Shown here piece after piece: positions 6,370 through 11,023 of a DNA stretch of 11,023 nucleotides. The stretch lies in NCBI GenBank assembly GCA_910586755.1, contig CAJUJM010000055.1, positions 1-11,023 on the forward strand, given 5' to 3'. Every line of letters begins with the position of its first letter. The stretch's first letter is position 1. The translations under genes and the position numbers were made by a program. The stretch comes from an uncultured Lachnospiraceae bacterium (GTDB lineage Bacteria > Bacillota > Clostridia > Lachnospirales > Lachnospiraceae). The notes under the pieces were generated by a model. It was not told where the DNA came from, made no database searches, and worked only from the letters and a program-made list of their open reading frames with translations.

Positions 6370-9300
6370 ATATTTTTAAACTCCTTTACTGCACTGCTGA
6401 AGATCCAGGCATAAGTAAATACCGGATCCTGTTTCAAAACCTTTCGGATCTCTAAAAAGGCCTCTTCTTTCTGTCCATGTGCCCAGGCCCACAGCGCCCT
6501 GCTGCACCCAAGCTCCATACACTCTGATTTTTCGCAATGGTAGCAGAAATGACAGGATTCCACTTGCTTTAAATAGGTTTCCGCCTCCAAAAGCTTTCCC
6601 TCCAGAAGATGTAAAAGAAACATTTCGAAAAGCCGCGCTTTTTTATATGCACAGTTATCTGTGGAATCTTCCAGAGAGGTATAGGTTTCTAAAAGGGCGC
6701 TTTTATAAAGCCCAGTATATTTGTCCGCCTTATCTTTTTTGCCCTTAAGCCAGAAATAAACGGCGGCTGTCAGGCAGGCGCTGCGGTAGCCATTATCCTG
6801 TTTTTCATAAGCCTTTACCGCTTTTTCCATAGCCTGGCCCAAAAACAGGGTTTTCTTCTGAAACATGAGAATCTGCGCCTTGCGGTAAGCGGTTTCGCCT
6901 TTTCCGCTGTAGGAGGCGGCCTTTTCCGCTGCATCCTCCGCCTTTTTAAAATCCCCTAAATAGCAGTATAAATCCACAGCTTTATCATAGTATTCTGCTT
7001 CCCTGTCCTTTGGGAAAAAGTTTTTCCACATTTTAAGGGCATCCTCATACCGCTTCAGGGCCTCATAGGCCTGGCTTACCGTTTTTACCACCCCATATTT
7101 TGCCGGATACCGCCTCCGGTTTTCCAGATATGCATCCAGGGCCTTTTCATATTCTCCCATCCTCATATAGATGGATCCCAATGTCTCATAAAAATAAGTG
7201 GTAGGCTCGGATTCCATCAGTTCAATGGCTTTGTGAATAAACTCCAGAGCTTTTTCCTGCTGTCCCATCCGGCTGTAGGCACAGGCAGCATTGGCCCAGG
7301 CAAACTGGTTCTCCGAAGACAGTTCCCCTGCCTTTAAAAAATCGTCCAGGGCTTTTTCAAGGCAGCCGGCCTCCATATATAAAAGCCCTCTGTTTACATA
7401 ATCATAGGAACTTCCATTAATCTCAATCCTCTTGTCCGCATAGGGGAGACCCAGATTAAAGTAACGGATCTTTCCGGTATTATCAAAAAGAACCTGATAC
7501 AGATCGGTCATCTTCCGCAGATAATCCGGATTCTCCGGCTCTATCTTTAAGGCCTTCTCCATGGACTCCACGGCCGCGGGCCTCTTCCCCATCTTCTCGT
7601 AACATTCCGCCACATAATAGTGATAGGCTCCGGATTCCCCGTAGTCTTTCCCGCATCGCTCATAGGCGTCAAGGGCTTCTTTCCACCTGCTTAACCGGCG
7701 GAGGATATTGCCTTCAATCCAGTCATACCGGCTCTCACTCCTGTCAATCTTTTTGGCCTGCCGGATGGCTTTTAAGGCATCCTCCTGTTTTCCTAAAAAG
7801 CTGTAGGTAATGCAGATTTCCGCCTCCAGAAAAGCCGCGTCTTTTTCCTCAAATTCCCGTTCCCTTTCGTCCGGAACGTCTTTCATAATCTTTGTTATCT
7901 CGGCTCTTAAATTTAACATGGACTCCAGGGCCTGCCTCATAGGTTCCTTTTCCTGGGCCAGTTCCCGATCCATCCGGCATTTAAAAATCTTTAAAGGAAT
8001 GGTGTAAACTTGATTTTCTTTTGCCTCCTCTATGAGAGCCTCTAAATCCGACCAGCGCTCCAGATCGTTGTACACCTCGGCCGCTGCCGTATAAACAGGG
8101 GCAAATCCTGCATAAATATTCTTTGCCCTGTAAAAGTCCTCAATTACCCCTCTGGCGTCCCGGATAGCTGCATAACACTCCTGACGCATCACATAAGCGG
8201 GAAAATACCCTTCATCCTCTTCTACAAGCTCTGTCAGCACCCGGATAGCCGCCTCATAGTCTTCTCTGGAAGAGAGAAGGTCTGCTCTGGCTTTGTATAT
8301 ACTGGCCTTTTCCATCCAGTAGGCGGCGTCCCTGCTTCCCAGCTCTCTGGTACGGTTAATACAGGAAAGAGCCTTTTCAAAGTATTCGGCTCCCTTTCCC
8401 TCCTCCCCGTCCAAACGGTAAAGGCGGGCTAAAAGACCATTGACCGTAATAAGACGCCGGGTGGTTTTTTCCCGTTCTTCCTCATCCGGTTCCTTTTCTT
8501 TGGAAGCTCCGCCGCCATGCAGGTTTTCTTTCCAGGAAGCCTCCTTCTTTTCCAGATATTCTCTCCACAAAATCAGATGCTCCTTGGCACGCTCTGTCTG
8601 CTGGTTGGTGTAATAGAGTTTTCCCATTAAATTGTGGTATTCTTCCGCGTTTTCATCATCCGGAAGGTTGTTGACAAGGAGGGCCAGAGCGTCCTGAATC
8701 CGGTCATTCTGCAGATAGCACCAGCCCAGCTCCAACACATGTTTATAATCAGAGGGCTCTGCTTCCATGGCCTGACGGTGGCGCTCTATCAGGGACTGGT
8801 TAATGGTTTTTAACATCTCCATAACCTCCGGCTCCCGATTTCCTGCCACAGAACCGCCGTCTATGGCTTCTATGGCGTATTCTTTGGCCTTTTCCAGATT
8901 TCCTTTTTCCATCCAATATTTTCCCAGCATCTTATTGGCAGTAAAATTGTGGGGATTATCTTTTAGAAGCTCCTGAAATTTCTGGGCCGCCAATTCTTTG
9001 TCTCCCAGCTCCCAAAAAACCAGGCCTGACACATAGTACACCCGGTTGTCTTCCGGAAGGATCTGGCAGGCTTTTTCGGTAAGAGCCCTGGCTTTCTCCT
9101 TTTCTCCCTTTTCCGCCAGCAGCCTGGCCTGATCCAGTTCCCCGTAAGGGTGGGAGATAGGAAGTCCGGTTATCTGGCTCATCAATGCCTCCGCCCTGTC
9201 CCTGTCCCCTTCTGTCAGAGCATTATCCAGTTCGAAATACAGGTTTATATATAAATCGTAATCCCCGTCATCAGGCCCCTCAAAAACCTCCATGGGGAAC

Positions 9301-9803
9301 CAGCTTCCCTCCCGGCATACATTGAGAAGGAAATCCACAAAATTTCCCGGATAGGACTCATAAAGCTCTTTGGCGCTTTCCGTAAAATTCCAAACCTTAT
9401 CGAAATATTTCCACACCTCCGTAGTCAGCCGGAAATGATCCATCAAAAAGGTTAAAAGACGGTTTTTACACTCTTCCCCGGAATCCAGAGAGATACACAG
9501 CTCATCCTCCATCAGTTCCTTCCATTTTTCCAGGTTTAACCGATCCGGAAGACATCCGTAGACCTTTTTTAACCGGGCTTCCCACTGTCCTTCCGGCGAG
9601 GTATCCTCCGCCTTCTCCTGCTCTTCTTCCCCGGATCCGGCATATTCAAGAGCCGTCTCATAAGCGGACCTTAACTCCTTAAACCCTTCCGCATCGTCTT
9701 CCGGATTAACGGATTTCAGCCTTTCCCGGTAAGCCCCCTTTATGGCCTTCTCGTCCTTTCCCTGAGAAATGCCTAATACTAAAAATGCTCTTGCAATGTC
9801 CAT
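6366..9803 (-). CDS. Large TPR protein with degenerate N-terminal J-like domain; probable HscC co-chaperone
   Basis: A 1145-residue soluble protein without signal peptide or membrane segment. Residues 1-55 resemble a J-domain: short helix I (IARAFLVLGIS), basic helix II (EKAIKGAYRERLKSV), and helix III (EGFKELRSAYETAL), but the HPD tripeptide is replaced by N33-P-E-D36. A charged linker and a helical region follow to about 190. From about 220 to 1145 there are many TPR units, for example around 221-315, 355-415, 660-760, 798-895 and 905-965, the last ones with AYxxxGxxEKALxxxxKAxE patterns. Near the C-terminus a cysteine cluster (C1084, C1087, C1090, C1095, C1100) with H1085 and H1089 could bind metal. 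AAAGGGGG (9810-9817) lies 6 nt from the ATG. It starts 12 bp after the preceding gene and overlaps the Hsp70 gene by 4 bp, suggesting it recruits or organises clients for that Hsp70. Confidence 0.85.
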   Translation of the reverse strand: MDIARAFLVLGISQGKDEKAIKGAYRERLKSVNPEDDAEGFKELRSAYETALEYAGSGEEEQEKAEDTSPEGQWEARLKKVYGCLPDRLNLEKWKELMEDELCISLDSGEECKNRLLTFLMDHFRLTTEVWKYFDKVWNFTESAKELYESYPGNFVDFLLNVCREGSWFPMEVFEGPDDGDYDLYINLYFELDNALTEGDRDRAEALMSQITGLPISHPYGELDQARLLAEKGEKEKARALTEKACQILPEDNRVYYVSGLVFWELGDKELAAQKFQELLKDNPHNFTANKMLGKYWMEKGNLEKAKEYAIEAIDGGSVAGNREPEVMEMLKTINQSLIERHRQAMEAEPSDYKHVLELGWCYLQNDRIQDALALLVNNLPDDENAEEYHNLMGKLYYTNQQTERAKEHLILWREYLEKKEASWKENLHGGGASKEKEPDEEEREKTTRRLITVNGLLARLYRLDGEEGKGAEYFEKALSCINRTRELGSRDAAYWMEKASIYKARADLLSSREDYEAAIRVLTELVEEDEGYFPAYVMRQECYAAIRDARGVIEDFYRAKNIYAGFAPVYTAAAEVYNDLERWSDLEALIEEAKENQVYTIPLKIFKCRMDRELAQEKEPMRQALESMLNLRAEITKIMKDVPDEREREFEEKDAAFLEAEICITYSFLGKQEDALKAIRQAKKIDRSESRYDWIEGNILRRLSRWKEALDAYERCGKDYGESGAYHYYVAECYEKMGKRPAAVESMEKALKIEPENPDYLRKMTDLYQVLFDNTGKIRYFNLGLPYADKRIEINGSSYDYVNRGLLYMEAGCLEKALDDFLKAGELSSENQFAWANAACAYSRMGQQEKALEFIHKAIELMESEPTTYFYETLGSIYMRMGEYEKALDAYLENRRRYPAKYGVVKTVSQAYEALKRYEDALKMWKNFFPKDREAEYYDKAVDLYCYLGDFKKAEDAAEKAASYSGKGETAYRKAQILMFQKKTLFLGQAMEKAVKAYEKQDNGYRSACLTAAVYFWLKGKKDKADKYTGLYKSALLETYTSLEDSTDNCAYKKARLFEMFLLHLLEGKLLEAETYLKQVESCHFCYHCEKSECMELGCSRALWAWAHGQKEEAFLEIRKVLKQDPVFTYAWIFSSAVKEFKNI
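6504..6554 (-). other. Cysteine cluster in the C-terminus of the TPR protein
   Basis: Codons 1084-1100 of the TPR gene encode C-H-F-C-Y-H-C, then Glu-Lys-Ser-Glu, Cys, four residues, Cys: a C-x2-C-x2-C-x4-C-x4-C pattern with two interspersed histidines. The spacing resembles a small zinc or redox site, not random cysteines in a TPR helix; the rest of this 1145-residue protein has only scattered cysteines. Metal binding is an inference. Confidence 0.6.
9639..9803 (-). other. J-like domain with N-P-E-D in place of HPD
   Basis: Codons 1-55 of the TPR gene. Helix II (Ala-Tyr-Arg-x-Arg-Leu-Lys) and helix III (Phe-Lys-Glu-Leu-Arg-x-Ala-Tyr-Glu) follow the J-domain layout. The loop between them, encoded at 9696-9707, has Asn for the His that normally stimulates Hsp70 ATPase, keeps Pro, and has Glu before Asp. 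The fold call rests on pattern only; the adjacent HscC gene supports it. Confidence 0.7.
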
Positions 9804-9809
9804 AAAAAT

Positions 9810-9817
9810 CCCCCTTT
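9810..9817 (-). promoter_or_regulatory. Ribosome binding site of the TPR gene
   Basis: AAAGGGGG on the minus strand, 6 nt before ATG at 9803. It departs from AGGAGG by one base and overlaps the TAA stop (9818-9816) of the preceding gene, so the two genes are tightly packed and probably on one mRNA. Confidence 0.65.
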
Positions 9818-11023
9818 ACAGACTGGCGTTTAATACCCGCACTGCCTCCAGGCAACTGTCGGGATTTCCGTTTATATCATAAAGCTTTCCTTCTGTTACC
9901 TGGGTATATACCTTAATATTATCTATGTAAACCGTTCTGTCCGCAGAAATAGAAAACTCACTTAATCCGGCTCCCGAAAGCTCTAAATTTAACTGCTGCT
10001 TTCCTTCCACCTTCACGGTCCTGCTGGCTTTTCCTAAGGATATTGTCAGATTGCTGCCGGATGGGCTGTCTGCCTGAAAACACACGGTTACTTTATTTCC
10101 TTTTACAGCGCTTCCCGCCGTACTCACCTTCTGGGAAATCCGGCCGTAGTTTTCAAGCTTCATCTGCCTGGAACCATCCCTCTCTTCCACCCGCGTCTGT
10201 CCGGAAGTATTCCAGCCTGCATCCCCCAGGGCAAACTGACAGTTATAGATCATGTTATTTCCATAATCCCGGTATGTCCACACTCCATAGCCTAAAGTTC
10301 TTCCCTTTAAAACAGGGGGCAGCCCGGTAAGATACCCTGGTATTTCACTTTCATCCAGCCTGGGGTTTTCCTCGAATCCCGGCGTATTATCCGTAAATAA
10401 AAGCTGATCAATATAAAGGGGCTTTCCCCCGTTGTGAAGCCTTACCCAGTCTAAGGAGGCGGCTGTCTGGGGAAGAACCTGAGCCGCTGTCATATGATCA
10501 TTTCCCGACTGCATTCCCATGGAAACGGCATACATTAGAGAGGTATAAGAAGAATCCTGGCAGCCAAAGGTTCCCACATGAGAAGCTCCCATAAGCTGTC
10601 CGTCCCGGCCGTTTATGGAATCCACATCTGCCCGCACCTCCATGGAAAGATCGGGAAATACCGTCTGGCTCTCTGCCAGAAGCTGGTTTAAAAAGCTGTC
10701 GTAAAAATTCAGGAATAAGCCGTAGGCCTCTCTTTCCCTTTCCGGCAGATAGATCTGGTTCCAGTCCTTAAAATGTTTTCCGTACTGGCGGCCTGCCTCT
10801 TCCAGGGAAACGGTTTCTTTTACATAGCCGGTATATCCGATATCCTCTGCTAAGCGGCGGCTGTAGCTGGTGTCTCCCAGCTCCCCGGCTGTCTGGGTAA
10901 AATTCCAAAAATCTTCCCAGGTTAAAAAGCCGCCGTAAAAGTTGGGATGTACAGAAGATTCTTCATAGATCCTCTCTACATAATCTATCCAGGCCTCTCT
11001 CACTTCTTCATAGAGCAGATCCC
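9816..11023 (-). CDS. Probable glycoside-hydrolase-like protein with C-terminal jelly-roll domain, 5' end outside window
   Basis: 401 codons and a stop are visible. The frame runs open to the right edge, reading Asp-Leu-Leu-Tyr-Glu-Glu before the GTG at 11003, so that GTG is an internal valine and the true start lies outside. The N-terminal two thirds look like the second half of a cellulase-superfamily TIM barrel: NFYGGFLTWEDFWNF, a beta-strand LSMEVRADVD, then KPLYIDQLLF and LGYGVWTYRDYGNN, which resemble the last two barrel strands. The position where clan GH-A enzymes carry the nucleophile Glu reads Asp-Gln. About 140 C-terminal residues resemble a CBM4/9-type beta-sandwich, ending in the typical strand TVYIDNIKVY. 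It was probably exported, but the N-terminus is not visible. It heads the visible operon, 12 bp before the TPR gene. The family call is moderate; other carbohydrate-active or inactive barrel proteins are possible. Confidence 0.6.
   Translation of the reverse strand, partial: DLLYEEVREAWIDYVERIYEESSVHPNFYGGFLTWEDFWNFTQTAGELGDTSYSRRLAEDIGYTGYVKETVSLEEAGRQYGKHFKDWNQIYLPEREREAYGLFLNFYDSFLNQLLAESQTVFPDLSMEVRADVDSINGRDGQLMGASHVGTFGCQDSSYTSLMYAVSMGMQSGNDHMTAAQVLPQTAASLDWVRLHNGGKPLYIDQLLFTDNTPGFEENPRLDESEIPGYLTGLPPVLKGRTLGYGVWTYRDYGNNMIYNCQFALGDAGWNTSGQTRVEERDGSRQMKLENYGRISQKVSTAGSAVKGNKVTVCFQADSPSGSNLTISLGKASRTVKVEGKQQLNLELSGAGLSEFSISADRTVYIDNIKVYTQVTEGKLYDINGNPDSCLEAVRVLNASL

Noticed and set aside
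9819..9881. DINGN near the C-terminus of the glycoside-hydrolase-like protein as a dockerin
   Set aside because: Type I dockerins need two copies of a 12-residue Ca-binding loop; only one loose match is present and the pattern after it does not fit.
11001..11003. GTG at 11003 as the start of the glycoside-hydrolase-like gene
   Set aside because: The frame continues open to the edge with plausible protein sequence (Asp-Leu-Leu-Tyr-Glu-Glu) and there is no ribosome binding site, so the gene is cut by the window edge.

Overview
The window looks like chromosomal DNA from a gut-type Firmicute, most likely a Lachnospiraceae/Clostridium-cluster XIVa relative. This is an inference from strong AGGAGG-type ribosome binding sites, AzgA-type purine permease and TopB sequences of clostridial style, and a secreted protein built of aromatic/glycine cell-wall-binding repeats, which that group carries in number. 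No alignment was run. All six supported genes lie on the minus strand, so they read from the right end of the window to the left. No tRNA, rRNA, CRISPR array, insertion sequence or phage gene was seen.

Reading in the direction of transcription: (1) the 3' part of a probable glycoside-hydrolase-like protein with a C-terminal jelly-roll domain, open to the right edge of the window; (2) a 1145-residue TPR protein that begins with a J-domain-like segment whose HPD motif has become N-P-E-D; (3) a 562-residue HscC-type Hsp70, whose start codon overlaps the stop of the TPR gene by 4 bp (ATGA); (4) an AzgA/PbuG-type NCS2 purine permease; (5) a complete DNA topoisomerase III (topB) with two C-terminal zinc ribbons. 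The gaps between these five genes are 12 bp, a 4-bp overlap, 40 bp and 15 bp, so they probably form one transcription unit. After topB comes a 154-bp gap with an extended -10 promoter overlapped by a palindrome, then (6) a secreted cell-wall-binding-repeat protein whose 3' end leaves the window at the left edge.

The most distinctive part is the coupled J-like/TPR plus HscC-like pair. It parallels the E. coli HscC system, in which HscC works with the J-proteins DjlB/DjlC. Here the presumed co-chaperone is very large, has a degenerate J motif, and carries a dense cysteine cluster (C-x2-C-x2-C-x4-C-x4-C) near its C-terminus. It follows a probable carbohydrate-active protein and precedes two housekeeping-type genes. 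The pair is probably a specialised chaperone module with unknown clients. No stronger claim of a new defence or mobile system is supported by what is visible.
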